Positions 1-11,169 of a stretch of 64,000 bases of DNA are shown here, one piece after another. The DNA is from Cynocephalus volans (lineage: Eukaryota > Chordata > Mammalia > Dermoptera > Cynocephalidae), in assembly GCF_027409185.1 (NCBI RefSeq), contig NC_084472.1, positions 89,854,427 through 89,918,426 on the forward strand, read 5' to 3'. Each line of letters starts with the position of its first letter. Within the stretch, counting starts at the first letter, position 1. Below the pieces are notes generated by a model. It was not told the DNA's origin and made no database searches. It was given only the letters and a program-made list of their open reading frames with translations. The position numbers were made by a program, and so were the translations under genes.

Positions 1-1017
1 GATAACTGGATATCCATATGCAGGAGAATGAAACTAGATCCATACCTCTCACCGTATACTAAAATCAACTCAAAATGGATTAAGGATTTAAATATACACC
101 CAGAAACAATAAAACTTCTTAAAGAATACATAAGGGAAACACTCCAGGACATGGGACTCGGCACAGACTTCATGAATACTACCCCAAAAGCACAGGCAAC
201 CAAAGGAAAAATAAACAAATGGGATTATATCAAACTAAAAAGCTTCCGCACAGCAAAAGAAACAATTAACAGAGTTAAAAGTCAACCAACAGAGTGGGAG
301 AAAATATTTGCAAAATATACATCTGACAAAGGATTAATATCCAGAATATATAAGGAACTCAAACAACTTTACAAGAAGAAAACAAGCAACCCAATTAAAA
401 AATGGGCAAAAGAGCTAAGTAGGCATTTCTCTAAGGAAGATATACAAATGGCCAACAGACATATGAAAAAATGCTCAACATCACTCAGCATCCGGGAAAT
501 GCAAATCAAAACCACATTGAGATACCATCTAACCCCAGTTAGGATGGCTAAAATCCAAAAGACTCTGAACGATAAATGCTGGCGAGGTTGCAGAGAAAAA
601 GGAACTCTCATACATTGTTGGTGGGACTGCAAAATGGTGCAGCCTCTATGGAAAATGGTATGGAGGTTCCTCAAACAATTGCAGATAGATCTACCATACG
701 ACCCAGCTATCCCACTGTTGGGAATATACCCAGAGGAATGGAAATCATCAAGTCGAAGGTATACCTGTTCCCCAATGTTCATCGCAGCACTCTTTACAAT
801 AGCCAAGACTTGGAACCAGCCCAAATGTCCATCATCGGATGAGTGGATACGGAAATTGTGGTACATCTACACAATGGAATACTACTCAGCTATAAAAACA
901 AATGAAATACTGCCATTTGCAACAACATGGATGGACCTTGAGAGAATTATATTAAGTGAAACAAGTCAGGCACAGAAAGAGAAATACCACATGTTCTCAC
1001 TTATTAGTGGGAGCTAA
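1..1017 (+). pseudogene. L1 ORF2 protein, C-terminal part
   Basis: The frame is open from base 1 to a TAA stop at 1015-1017, giving about 338 codons of the ORF2p C-terminal region. This part of ORF2p lies after the reverse transcriptase and ends in a cysteine-rich segment thought to bind RNA. The Cys/His pattern C-x3-C-x7-H-x4-C is visible at about 580-630. No stop or frameshift interrupts this stretch. The endonuclease and reverse transcriptase would lie before the window, so whether the element is complete is unknown. Antisense frames over this segment are shadows. Confidence 0.9.
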
Positions 1018-1031
1018 AAATTAATATATAA

Positions 1032-1034
<3 letters not shown>

Positions 1035-1076
<42 letters not shown>
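1035..1076 (+). repeat. (CA)n microsatellite in the L1 3'UTR
   Basis: This is an uninterrupted run of about 21 CA units directly after the ORF2 stop region. The same place in the full-length L1s (about 42091-42120 and 57727-57755) holds a shorter CA/TACA mixture. The repeat was therefore part of the L1 and expanded here. Confidence 0.95.
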
Positions 1077-1080
<4 letters not shown>

Positions 1081-1286
1081 CCGGGGGGTGGGGAGAAGAT
1101 ATAACAACCAGAACTACTTGAAGTTGATACGACAAGCAAACAGAAAGGACATTGTTGGGGGGAGGGGGGAGGGAAAAGGGAGGGAGGTTTTGGTGATCGG
1201 GAGCAATAATCAGCCACAATGTATATCGACAAAATAAAAATTAAAAAAAAAATAATAAAATAAATAAAAAATTAAATTAAAAAAAA

Positions 1287-2090
1287 GATATACAATGGCC
1301 AACAGACATATGAAAAAATGCTCAACATCACTCAGCATCCGGGAAATGCAAATTAAAACCACACTGAGATACCATCTAACTCCAGTTAGGATGGCTAAAA
1401 TCCAAAAGACTCTGAACGATAAATGCTGGCAAGGTTGCAGAGAAAAAGGAACTCTCATACATTGTTGGTGGGACTGCAAAATGGTGCAGCCTCTATGGAA
1501 AATGGTATGGAGGTTCCTCAAACAATTGCAGATAGATCTACCATACGACCCAGCTATCCCACTGCTGGGAATATACCCAGAGGAATGGAAATCATCAAGT
1601 CAAAGGTACACCTGTTCCCCAATGTTCATCGCAGCACTCTTTACAATAGCCAAAAGTTGGAACCAGCCCAAATGTCCATCATCGGATGAGTGGATACGGA
1701 AAATGTGGTACATCTACACAATGGAATACTACTCAGCTATAAAAACAAATGAAATACTGCCATTTGCAACAACATGGATGGACCTTGAGAGAATTATATT
1801 AAGTGAAATGAGTCAGGCACAGAAAGAGAAATACCACATGTTCTCACTTATTGGTGGGAGCTAAAAATTAATATATAAATTTACACACACATACACAAAA
1901 GGGGGAGGGGGGAAGAAGATATAACAACCACAATTACTTGAAGTTGATACGACAAGCAAACAGAAAGGACATTGTTGAGGGGGAGGGAGGAGAGGGAGGA
2001 GGGAGGGAGGTTTTGGTAAGGGGCAACAATAATAAACCACAATGTATATCGGCAAAATAAAATTAAATAATAAATAAATAAAATAAAATA
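1287..2090 (+). mobile_element. LINE-1 3' fragment (copy B), inserted in the A-rich tail of copy A
   Basis: A second, 5'-truncated L1 of the same family begins abruptly within the ORF2 tail, at the point equivalent to base 438 of copy A. It contains the last 189 codons of ORF2 (1295-1864, ending TAA), the polypurine block at about 1975-2012, and an A/T-rich tail to about 2090. The CA run is nearly absent. The abutting head-to-tail order fits insertion of one L1 into the poly(A) tail of another. No convincing target duplication is visible because both junctions are A-rich. Confidence 0.9.
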
Positions 2091-2134
2091 ACCATGATTA
2101 CATAAAAAAAAAGAAAGAAAGAAAGAAAAAACCC

Positions 2135-2400
2135 CACCTATGTTCTCTTCCTGTAACTTCCCGGTCTGGAGAATAAATGTGGGAAGAGAACCCCAATTCG
2201 CGGTTAATTTCCCAAACAGAGAGAACCCCAATTCACGGTTCATTTCCCAAATGGAAGGAATGCCTCTCTCTTGAGGTTTCTGGGAGATTAACCCCTTTTC
2301 AGGGCTTCTCACTGCTCAGAAGAGATGGGTTTTGAGTAATCTTTCGTGGCTCTGTCACCCAGGGGAAAAGGGGTGACAAATCCGTGGGAGCCAAAGCAAC
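2135..2400. repeat. LTR-like fragment with a 35-bp tandem duplication
   Basis: This segment has an AATAAA at about 2172. It also has two copies of a 35-bp unit at 2186-2220 and 2221-2252, and a GAGTAATC-type block near 2335 that resembles the 3' end of the LTR at 43917-44676. I read it as a retroviral LTR fragment of a family I cannot name. It contains no reading frame worth calling. Confidence 0.35.
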
Positions 2401-2409
2401 ACAATTCTT

Positions 2410-2508
2410 TTTGGGTTTTTTTGGTGGCTGGCCAATATGGGGATCCAAACCCTTGGCCTTGTTGTTAGCAACACCGTGCTCTAACCAGCTGACCTAACTA
2501 TGCAGCCT
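2410..2508 (-). mobile_element. tRNA-Ile-derived SINE (CYN-like), antisense
   Basis: Read on the minus strand this gives the tRNA-Ile-like head with GGTTAGAGC and AACACC text, a GGATCCCC-type B box, a GGCCAGCC closing stem and an A-rich tail, seen here as the T run at about 2408-2421. It is diverged and shows no clear target duplication. Confidence 0.85.
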
Positions 2509-2871
2509 CCGGCATTACTACTGCTCTTAACTTTTCCCTCTGCTTCTCCCGCATGCCTCACTGCCATAGAGCAGGGCCCCATACTTACTATGTGTCACCT
2601 GGTTACATTGCAGAAATAATTAGCGGGTGACTTCAACTGGTGGGACCCTAAATGGATGAGTTTGTGGTTGGAGAACATCGGGTTATTTCATTTTTTTTTT
2701 CTTTTCCTTCTGTATCACGGAATATAGTGGGTTATTTCAAAGTATGAGTTTGTGAGTTACTTAAACAGTGTTTGTTTCCATTCACTGTGAGAGGACCTAT
2801 GCTATCTGCTGGGGTTAGAGGAAGGACAGGAATCTTACTTTATGCTAATATTTAAAAGGTAACTACATTTA

Positions 2872-3039
2872 GGCCCAGCCCCGTGGCTCACTCAGGAGAG
2901 TGTGGTGCTGGTAGCGCCAAGGCTGTGGGTTTGGATCCTATATGGGGATGGCCGGTGCACTCACTGGCTGAGCGTGGTGCAGACAGCACCAAGCCAAGGG
3001 TTGCAATCCCCTTACCAGTCAGTAAAAAAAAAAAAAAGA
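2872..3039 (+). mobile_element. Dimeric tRNA-Ile-derived SINE with perfect target duplication
   Basis: Two tRNA-like monomers lie in tandem. The left one reads GTGGCTCACTC...GGATCC and the right one reads GCTCACTGGCTGAGCG...AATCCCC. A poly(A) tail follows at about 3023-3036. The 11-bp direct repeat AACTACATTTA flanks it exactly at 2861-2871 and 3040-3050, which proves an L1-type insertion. It is the only dimer recognised in the window. Confidence 0.93.
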
Positions 3040-3050
3040 AACTACATTTA

Positions 3051-3567
3051 CAATATGGAGCTTCACTTATTTAAAAAATGCCTTATTGTTTAGTTTCCTG
3101 TTTTTGCCCAGGTATCCTGGGTTCCACTCAAGGTATAAGAATATCCTAACTCTTTCTGAACACTAATCTAAGCTAGGGTCTTTGTTTTCATAAAATTGTG
3201 TCCCTTTCATTCAGGGTACTTTTCTCAATCTGTGCTGGATTGTAATTTCAAGCATTTAGTTATGTGATTATTTGAATAACAGCCATTAGTTGCTGTGGAG
3301 ATCCAGGATCAGATCTGATTTTGTTACCATTGTATGTCCAGCACATAGCAGGCACAAGTAAGTGTTTACTGTTTTTGTTGTTGTTGTTTTGTTTTTAATG
3401 TTTACCATTTGAATAAGCAAGATGAAGTGTCAGGGCACTTGTCTTTTCTTAAGAGCAAATTCTCAAAACATACTTGTTTGTTCTCAAGAACAAATTGTCT
3501 GCTACTCTGTGCCTTTGAATCTAATGGCTTCAAATCTATACTAAAACCAAATCAAAGTGTTAATACT
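3051..3567. other. No gene recognised
   Basis: AT-rich sequence without a convincing exon. A short stretch at about 3330-3370, with a CCAGCACATAGCAGGCAC-like phrase, resembles the 3' end of an L2 LINE. The rest looks like unique intergenic DNA. Confidence 0.5.
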
Positions 3568-3607
3568 ATTAAAAGATGAATAACTTCTGGGGAACTAATG
3601 TATGGTA
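3568..3607 (+). mobile_element. Old L1M 3'UTR, left part (split by provirus ERV-A)
   Basis: This short piece continues at 11859-11931 and again at 12602-12625. Joined across the two insertions, the order matches the 3'UTR of ancient L1M elements (GATGAATAA...CTAATG...GGTGATTATAG...GTAGATCTTAAATG). Bases 3603-3607 (TGGTA) are the 5' target duplication of the provirus. Confidence 0.75.
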
Positions 3608-3908
3608 TATTAGGTCGTATGAGAACCCTTTTTCGGCCGCGCCCCATCATGGCGCTGGCTACCCTTCTCTTCCACCTTTTTCCTTCCCGCCGGTGCCACA
3701 ATACCTTCCCGCCAGCACGAATCACGCGCCAATCAGCGCAGGCTCCCTGCTCCTGGCCCCTTAGCAACATAATCCATCCAATCCCCAAACGCCCCATGTC
3801 CCCTGTAAACCTATCAACTCTCTTCTAACCCTATAAAACAGATGTACTCGCTAAATAAAATCGGAACTTCTCTGGCAAGCTGCCTTGCATTTGTGCCTCA
3901 TCTTTTCA
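3608..3908 (+). repeat. ERV-A 5' LTR
   Basis: 301 bp, from TATTAGG to TTTCA. It contains CCAAT at 3729-3733, a TATAAAA box at 3832-3838 and AATAAA at 3854-3859. The close TATA-to-poly(A) spacing implies a very short R region or a start site near the poly(A) signal. The start was set by comparison with the 3' LTR and by the TGGTA duplication. It begins with TA rather than the usual TG. Confidence 0.9.
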
Positions 3909-3909
3909 T

Positions 3910-3927
3910 TGGTGCCGAAACCCGGGA
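3910..3927 (+). promoter_or_regulatory. Primer binding site for tRNA-Phe
   Basis: TGGTGCCGAAACCCGGGA lies one base after the LTR. It is a perfect 18-base complement of the 3' end of mammalian tRNA-Phe including CCA. This primer use defines the ERV-F type. Confidence 0.93.
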
Positions 3928-4510
3928 GGTGGGATTGTCCACTGTGGGCCCCGTCTCCGTCTCAACCAAGGCGGCTCACCCTCGTCCACCTTTTCAGGTG
4001 CTGGCTCTTCACACTCACCACCGCTTCCACCCTTGGGTAAGTCTCCCTTATAGGGCTGCCACTCTCTTCTGGGCTACAGCGGAGCAGTTATTGACCAACA
4101 AGGCTCCGATGCCCTTAAGAGATGTAAAGTTACATCCCATTAAGACCTTTATGGTCATGGCGGACCCTCTGGCTATCCACTCCTTTCTCTCCAGGAGCCT
4201 TTGAGCGTGAGGGTTCAGGGTGGAGGCTCCTTTCTGCTTCTCTCTCTCTCTCTCTGGACGCTAAAACAGGTTCCAAAAATCCTAGTTCTAGGTTCCTCAT
4301 GGCCTCTGGCACTGTGCCTCCTGGGAGCTTGAAGTGGGGGTGACGACCCTCACTCTCCTCCTAATCCGGTTCCTATAGAACCTCCGTGGCTCACAAACTC
4401 CTCGGGGGATGCCTCCTGGATTTTGCTGACCCACTTCCGGCCCAGGGATTCATTTCCTCATTTTCTCTTTTTCTCTTCCTCTTGATTTCCTTATCATTGT
4501 CCACTTCACA
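3928..4510 (+). other. ERV-A untranslated leader with candidate splice donor
   Basis: Noncoding leader between the primer site and gag. A good donor consensus (GG|GTAAGT, GT at 4037-4038) could have been used to make spliced env RNA. A CT run at about 4241-4256 is present. Frames overlapping here have no retroviral similarity and are not called. Confidence 0.6.
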
Positions 4511-5948
4511 ATGGGAGCCTCCTCATCCCTTCCAGAAACCTCACCCCTCAAATGCTTACTCAGAAACCTTACTGTACTCTCCCTTACACCAGATATTAAG
4601 CCAAAGCTCTTGATCAGATTTTGCACTCAAGATTGGCCCCAGTACCCCCTGGACAACCCAAACCATTGGCCTTTTGAGGGATCCCTAGACCCAGACCTCC
4701 TTCGCGACCTTTTTAACTACTGCCAGCACCTCAAAAAGTGGAAGGAGATCCCCTATGTGGAGGCCTTTCGCCTCCTCAGACAAAATCCCTATCTTTGTTC
4801 TTCATGCTCTCCCTCCCAAGTCCTCCTGGCCTGTAAGTCTCCACCCCTTCTTGACCGCCCACCTCCCTCCGCTCCCACTTCCCCCTCCACCTCAGTTTCC
4901 TCTCCACCATCTTCCATTTCAGCCTCCCCTTCCAATCCAATTCCACAGCTGCCCCCCATTTCCCCTCCTCCCACAAAACCTCTTAGTCTTCCACGGACTA
5001 GATAACAGGGGCTTCCTCCGGTCCCTTCCCACTATTGCACCACTTCGAGAGGTGGCTGGCCCAGAAGGGGTAATCAGAGTTCATGTACCTTTTTCCATCT
5101 CTGATCTCACACAATTAGAGAAGAAACTGGGCTCCTTTACCACTAACCCCACCACCTGTGTTAGGGAGTTTCAGTGGATCCTGCAGGCTTACAGTCTCAC
5201 ACACCATGACATATACATGTTGATAGCTAACACTCTCCTTCCTGAGGAGCGAAGGCGTGTATGGGAATTGGCCCGAGCCCATGCAGACGAAACACACAGG
5301 ACTAATCCTACCCACCCTACAGGTCCCAATGCAGTTCCAGAACAGGATCCCCAATGGGATTATAACACCCCTATTGGCATAAATTCCCATGATGTTTTTG
5401 CTTCCTGCCTTGTAGCCGGCCTCAAACGGGCCGCTCGAAAAGTTGTAAATTTTCCAAAAGGTGCAGGAAGTAATACAGAAAAAGGAAGAAACCCCTTCCA
5501 AATTTTTAGACAGGTTAACCAAGGCCCTTCAACAATGTACCAATCTAGACCCAGAAACCCCAGATGGGTGTCATGTTTTAATGACCTATTTCCTAGCCCA
5601 GAGCTACCCCGACATTAGGGCTAAATTTAAAAAGATAGAGCAGGGGCCCGCTACTCCTCGACTGAAATTCTTACAGTGGCTTTTAAGGTTTTTCATAATA
5701 GAGAGGAGTAAAAGGAACGCCACAAGTAGAGAGCTGATCAGGCAAATTTGCAGATGCTTGCACAAATAATCCAAGGACAGCCGCAACCCAGGCGCCCACA
5801 AACCCATAAGCCGCCCCCTGGAACCTGCTTTAAATGTGGAAAAGAGGGACATTGGGCAAAAGCCTGCCCCTCTCCCCGGCCTCCAACCACTCCCTGTCCC
5901 AAATGCCACAAAAGGGGCCATTGGGGATCTGATTGCCCTGCCACCTGA
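4511..5948 (+). pseudogene. gag: ERV-A gag (matrix, capsid, nucleocapsid), frameshifted
   Basis: Gag builds the virion core. The chosen ATG (4511) gives MGASSS, a myristoylation-type start, followed by a matrix-like domain and a long proline/serine linker at about 4840-4990. The capsid domain lies in another frame at about 5030-5460, with the capsid C-terminus in a third at about 5461-5700. The nucleocapsid at about 5748-5948 has two CCHC zinc knuckles, [14 protein letters not shown] and [14 protein letters not shown], and ends at a TGA at 5946-5948. At least three frame changes, near 5000, 5460 and 5740, mean no full Gag can be made. Many gammaretroviruses have only one knuckle, so two is informative for classification. 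Confidence 0.88.
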
Positions 5949-6029
5949 AGGGGAGAGGGGCCAATCACCCCACAATCTAAGCCCGACCTGTTGGGACTAG
6001 CAGGAGAAGATTGATGGGGCCCTGGGTCT

Positions 6030-6460
6030 CTGCTCCCAACCATGACCATCACGACACAGGAACCCAGGGTGCGGCTTGTGGTGGATGGGCGCCCCATTTC
6101 CTTCCTCTTAGACACCGGAGCCACTTTTTCGGTCCTGAGGGAGTTCTGGGGCCCAACTACACCTTCCACCTCTCCTATTGTTGGCGTACGAGGTAAACAG
6201 ATTTTCCCTCATAAAACCCCCCTATTAACATGCACCATGCAAGATGTTTCCACACCTTCTCACACTCCTTCCTTGTCATGCCCCAATGTCCCATCCCTCT
6301 ACTGGGAAGAGATATTCTGTCCCTTCTCAGGGTTATGACCAGCATCACTTCCCATGCCTCACCTACCACACAGTTTTTTATAGCACTCCTGGCCGACGAC
6401 TCGGACTCACGGCCTCCTTTTCCAACATTAACTGAGCCTGTCAACACAGTTGTCTGAGAC
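6030..6460 (+). pseudogene. pro: ERV-A protease, broken
   Basis: Retroviral aspartic protease, which matures Gag and Pol. The active-site segment FLLDTGATF is visible at about 6105-6130. The second landmark, PLLGRDIL, lies at about 6293-6318 in a different frame, so a frameshift lies between them. The junction with gag cannot be reconstructed because stops occur between 5948 and 6030. Confidence 0.82.
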
Positions 6461-7390
6461 ACGTCAAGCCCCTCCACTGCAAAGTGTTCTCCAATACACA
6501 TTAGGCTTAAGGACCCCACTAAGTTTATATGCCAGGCCCAGTATCCCCTGACCACCACAGCCCTTCTTGGCCTTTGCCCCATCATTCAGGATTTACAAAA
6601 AAAGGGCCATCTCCGGCCCACTCACTTGCCTTTCAACACCCCTATACTAGCTGTAAAAAATCTAACGGGCCCTATCGCTTGGTGCAGGATTTGCGCCTCA
6701 TTAACCCCTCAGTCATCCCTATCCATCCCTAGTGCCCAATGTCTATACCCTCCTTTCTAACATCCCAGCCACCACAACCCATTTTTTGGCTTTGGATTTA
6801 AAGGATGCTTTCTTCTCTATACCTCTAGCACCAAGCTCTCAAGGTATTTTTGCTTTCACTTGGACTGATCCTCACACCCGACACTCCCGACAACTTACCT
6901 GGACTGTTCTGCCACAGGGATTTCGGGACAGTCCTCACGTCTTTGGCCAGGTTTTAGCCCAGGATCTCACTGATGTTTATGCCAACCACCCCGATTCCAT
7001 GCTTCTTCAGTATGTAGGTGACCTTCTCTTGTGCAGCCCCTCGTGGGAGCAATCTCAAACAGATACCGCTCACCTGTTAATCACTTAGCTAATAAAGGAT
7101 ATCGGGTCTCCCCACATAAAGCCCAAATTTCCCAGTCAACGGTAACCTACCTCGGCTTTCTCCTTTTCCCAGGGAAAAAGCCAATTACGCTTAACAGAAA
7201 ACAACTTCTCATGGACCTTCCCATTCCCCAAAGGCTGAAATATTGTCATTTTGGGGATTAGCTGGATACTGCAGAGCCTGGGTCCCAAATTATTCCCTCC
7301 TGGCCAGACCTCTGTATCACCTAACTAAGGGTCCCCCTGATGAACCCCTACTCTCCTCCCCCCGCCATCCCTTTTTAAAATTGCGACAGA
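6461..7390 (+). pseudogene. pol: ERV-A reverse transcriptase, catalytic aspartate lost
   Basis: The polymerase fingers and palm can be followed through several frames. GPYRLVQDLRLIN is at about 6670-6710, a stop follows at about 6730, and LALDLKDAFFSIPL and LPQGFRDSPHVF occur within 6732-7088. The normally invariant Y-x-D-D box reads YVGD at 7011-7022, so the first of its two metal-binding aspartates is glycine. A stop ends this frame at 7086-7088. The thumb region continues in other frames at 7031-7390. The enzyme is dead by both active-site and frame criteria. Confidence 0.87.
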
Positions 7391-7393
7391 CCC

Positions 7394-8449
7394 TTGCGCA
7401 GGCGCCGGCACTTCATCTCCCTGATCTCTCTGAACCTTTCTTCTTGTACGTCCATGAGAAGGGCGGACAGGCACTCGGGGGTTGGGACAAAATTATGGAC
7501 CCACCTTTGCTCCCGTAGATACCTTTCTAAGCAGGTAGATCCCACTGTCCGTGGATGGGCGCCCTGCATCAGGGCCCCAGCCGCCGGACAGCTCTTACAA
7601 AAGGAGGCATACAAATTCACTTTCGGGGCACCATTAACTTTCCTTTCCCCCCACCACTTAAAGGATCTCCTGACATACAAGGGACTTCAATCCCTCCCTC
7701 CATCCAGGGCTTTGTCCCTTCTCACCTCCTTCCTCAAAAACTCTGACATCACCTTTCTTCCGTGCCCCCCCTTAAATCCTGCCACTTTACTTCCCATACC
7801 TTGTCCTTCAGGAATAGACACCCCTTCCCATGATTGCCTGGAGGCCCTAGAAAGCTTCCTGCCCTGTCACTCTATTTCAGAAGGGCCTCTCTCTCATCCT
7901 GATTGCATTTGGTTTACGGATGGCAGTTCTTTCAGACAGGACTCTGCCTATTATGCAGGATGTGCCGTAACCTCTCTCACCGAAATCACAGAAGCCAAAC
8001 CCCTACCCCCAGGCACGACCAACCAACAGGCTGAGCTTACAGCAGCTACAAGAGCCTGTATTTTAGCCCAAGGTAAATCCCTCACGCTTTACACTGACTC
8101 CAACTATGTTTTCCACATCCTGTTGTCCCACGCTGCTGTGTGGAGGGAATGGGGCCTACTCACCACAAAAGGAAACTCAGTCACTAATTCATCCCTTATC
8201 ACCAAACTTATAGAGGCCTCTCGTCTGCCCGTCCGTCTAGGGGTCGTTCACTGCAAGTCTCATCAGAAAGACAACTCCCCTGTCACACAGGACAATTCCA
8301 GGGCTGACGCGGCTGCACGAACGGCGGCCATGAGTCCTGAACATAAACCTGCTCACCTTTCAGCCGCCCTCACTGACCTACCCCCCGCGGACAGTACGGC
8401 CCTGCTCCAGCTTCTCCATGCTCTCTTCCACACTAGCCCCAAACTTTAG
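7394..8449 (+). pseudogene. pol: ERV-A connection and RNase H domain (longest open pol segment)
   Basis: An open stretch of about 350 codons. The RNase H domain occupies its second half. It shows WFTDGSS near 7911, an AEL glutamate near 8030, YTDSNY near 8091 and a final NSRADAAA aspartate near 8295. All four carboxylates of the RNase H active site are therefore present. RNase H removes the RNA strand during reverse transcription. The first 100 or so codons do not match the expected connection domain well, so the true domain probably enters from another frame. The segment ends at a TAG. Confidence 0.85.
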
Positions 8450-9487
8450 CCATCTTTTTACAAACTTTCTTTACACTCACCCCTTTAGATAAAGCCCTCC
8501 TGCAGGAAATTTCCCTTACTTGTAAAGTCTGCCAGTGCACTAACCCCAACACTCCTTTAAAACCTAAACCTTCCCCTCCCACCAGGCCAGAGGCCACACA
8601 CCTGCAGCTGATTGGCAGGTGGATGTCACTAACATGCCGCCTGTACGACACACCAGATATCTCCTAGTGTGCGTAGATACCTTCTCTGGATGGGTAGAGG
8701 CCTTCCCCACATCTAATAAAAGGGCTATTACAGTGGCGTCCACCCTTCTCTCTCAGATTATCCCTAGGCTTGGAACGCCCACTTCATTACAGTCAGACAA
8801 TGGTCCTGAGTTCATCTCTCAGATTACCCAGAAAGTTTCCCAAGCTCTCTCTTTTCAGAGGCACTTACACTGTCCCTATCGTCCCCAGGCTTCCAGAAAG
8901 GTAGAGAGATCCAACAGAACTCTTAAAAATATTTTAACAAAATTATCCTTAGAACTACACCTGGACTGGGTTCAGCTACTCCCGCTGGCCTTACTCAGGA
9001 TAAGGGCTCTTCCAAAAAACCCTCTCTGTTGTCTCCTTTTGAAATAATGTACGGGCGTCCCCTCTTACCTCCAGGGCTCACTCCCTCACAGGGTCCAGTA
9101 CCGCCAGACCTCAATTTACCTCTCCTTTTCCATCTCCGCTCTGCACTTTGGAAATTTCAAGACTGGCTTCTTCCTGACCCTGCTTCCTCTCAAAACTTCT
9201 TGCCCCTGCAACCTGGACAACTGGTATATTACAACTCCCCGGAAGAAAAAGGACCTCTCACGCCCAAGTGCGAGACCCCCACCCAGTTATTCTTTGCACC
9301 CCTACAGCCGCCAAACTCTTTACCTGGTAACCGTTTTACTCCCTGGATTCGCATTTCTAGATTAAAACCAGGTACCCGGAACCTCGTCCCCACCGGCGTC
9401 CAGGACATCTCAGAAGAGTCCCGAGGCTCCCCCCATCTCCTCCTTCTCCCTCTTATTCTTGTACTCCGGACTCATCTAATCCCCTGA
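8450..9487 (+). pseudogene. pol: ERV-A integrase, frameshifted
   Basis: Integrase joins viral DNA to the host genome. The zinc-binding N-terminus is mostly missing; only the K-V-C-Q-C part remains at about 8521-8540. The catalytic core at 8619-9010 keeps an aspartate in DVTNM, SDNGPEF and the glutamate in KVERSNRTLK, which together form the D,D-35-E triad. A frame change near 9030 leads into the C-terminal part (SPFEIMYGRP onward) at 9029-9487. The missing zinc domain suggests a small deletion near 8450. Confidence 0.85.
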
Positions 9488-9535
9488 AATTGCAATTTTC
9501 CCGCATTCCTGCCCTTCCTCTCCTCAACCACAAGG

Positions 9536-11169
9536 ATGCTGCTCCCTCTTGGTATTCTTAACACTTTTTATATCCTCCTCCTCTTTCTCTTTATACTTCC
9601 TCCAAGTTCCTCTTCTTCTCCGTCTTACGTATGGAGATTTAAGGTGAGAGAGTCACACACACACAACAATCACCAAAGTCACCCACTTGGCCGCTACTGC
9701 GGACTGTTCCATCAAAGGTTGCTCCGAGGCTGTCACTGTCACTCTTTCCAATTCCAAGTTAGTTAAACAAGCCAACCGCCCTTACCCTTGCTTCCTCTTT
9801 GATCAGACCCGCGGTGACTGCCGCTAGTGGCCTGACACCTATGGCGGCTGTCCGTATGAGTCATGTAAGATCAGCTGGGGGTTAGGGTATATGGGACAGC
9901 CTACTGGTAGGAGACTTTTTCAGTGTGATGGCAAACAAAAGTGTTCTTTAACCATCCAGGACCCATGGGAGAGCTGATGGGCTACCAGGGTGCTTGCTTC
10001 TGTTTACTGTAATGGCTATGCTTCACACCCCTGCGGAACTTTGGAAATATCCCGTATGTTCCTCTTCACGACCCTATATCTCTTGTCTCTACAGACATAA
10101 AACATCATGAACAGAACATCATATCCTCTTTAGAAAATGCCCCTTCCCTTCATGCCCCAGGCTCCCCTATATATACTTGGTTACAGATCATCTCCGATAC
10201 CCTGTCCTTTTTAAACCAGACTGTTCCATCCATTTCCCCCGGAAATTGCTTTTTGTGCACAATTTCCTCCTTGGCTCGCCCCTGCTTGCCTCTGTCCCAG
10301 TCAACAACACCGACTCACTCCTTCATCCAAACCCTTCCCAGGCCCCGCTGCCCTCTTCACCCCTACCCAATGCTCCTTTGTGGGAGCCTGAGGACGGCAG
10401 CCACACCCTCCTCCCTAGAACATGCCTTTGTGGCCCCACTATTTCCAAATCTTTCAATGACCCCTTTTGCCAATACAGTCTGAACCTCACAAATACCACT
10501 CATGCATCGCCTGGAACCTTCTTTTGGTGCAATGGAACCCTTATCACCACTTTCCTCCCCAACATAACTTCTCCTTGCCTTCTCGTAACTGTTGTTCCCC
10601 AGCTCACCCTATACACCAGCTCAGAAATGTTTCACCTTCTTAATCCCCCAGACCAACAGAAAAGAGCAGCTTTCCTCCCTATCTTGGTTGGTATGTCTTT
10701 AACCATTTCCGTCGCCAGTGCCGGCCTCTCGGGAGGAGCCCTGGGCCACTCTCTGTGGGCTGTCGAAGATGTTAAATCCAGGTTAGAAAGGGCCCTCACA
10801 TCCACGGCAGAATCTCTAACCTCCCTACAAAAACAAATAACTTCTTTGGCCCAAGTGACCCTCCAGAACAGGAGAGCCCTTGATCTGCTCACAGCGGAAA
10901 AAGGTGGCCCCTGCCTCTTCCTAAGAGAAGAATGTTGTTATTATATTAACGAATCTGGTGTGGTAGAAAATAACGTCATTAAACTCACTGAATTAGCTAC
11001 CAGCCTGCGTGCCCCACCCGACTCCAGCCCATTCTCCTCTCTAGTGTCCAACCCTCTCCTCACCTGGGTTTGGCCCATCCTCGGCCCCCTCTCTGTAATC
11101 CTTCTGCTATGCTTTATTTTTACCTTGTTTACTCAAGTTTTTACAAACCCAAGTGGGCAATATTTCTAA
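9536..11169 (+). pseudogene. env: ERV-A envelope, surface part ruined, transmembrane part open
   Basis: Env is the surface/transmembrane glycoprotein of the virion. A hydrophobic signal peptide begins at the ATG at 9536. Stops interrupt the surface subunit between about 9760 and 10170. A frame of about 330 codons is then open from 10177 to a TAA at 11167-11169. It contains the end of the surface subunit with several N-x-T/S sites, a weak basic cleavage region (QQKR) at about 10656, and a hydrophobic fusion-peptide-like stretch. An LQNRR-containing segment follows, then C-x6-CC (first Cys at 10912-10914) and a membrane anchor near 11065-11130. The frame has no good ATG at its start, so it is a remnant and not a complete gene. 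Confidence 0.87.

Larger units (their letters stand above)
1..1286 (+). mobile_element. LINE-1 3' end (copy A), cut by the window edge
   Basis: This is the 3' part of an L1 element that starts before the window. It aligns over its whole length with the 3' ends of the full-length L1s at 35541 and 51175. It contains the ORF2 tail, a (CA)n run, a G-rich polypurine block at about 1083-1172, and an A-rich tail from about 1233. It differs from the two full-length copies at scattered positions, so it belongs to the same family but is not a direct duplicate. Its 5' end and target duplication cannot be seen. Confidence 0.95.

Noticed and set aside
369-866. 165-codon antisense frame over the L1 ORF2 tail, repeated at 41425-41922 and 57060-57557
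   Set aside because: It is the exact reverse of the ORF2 coding sequence and recurs only because the L1 copies recur. No independent signal.
2186-2252. CRISPR-like direct repeats
   Set aside because: Only two adjacent 35-bp copies without spacers, in mammalian DNA; a simple tandem duplication.
10177-11169. ERV-A env remnant as a captured, functional (syncytin-like) host gene
   Set aside because: Although 330 codons are open, there is no ATG or signal peptide in frame, the surface subunit is cut by stops, and the cleavage site is degenerate.
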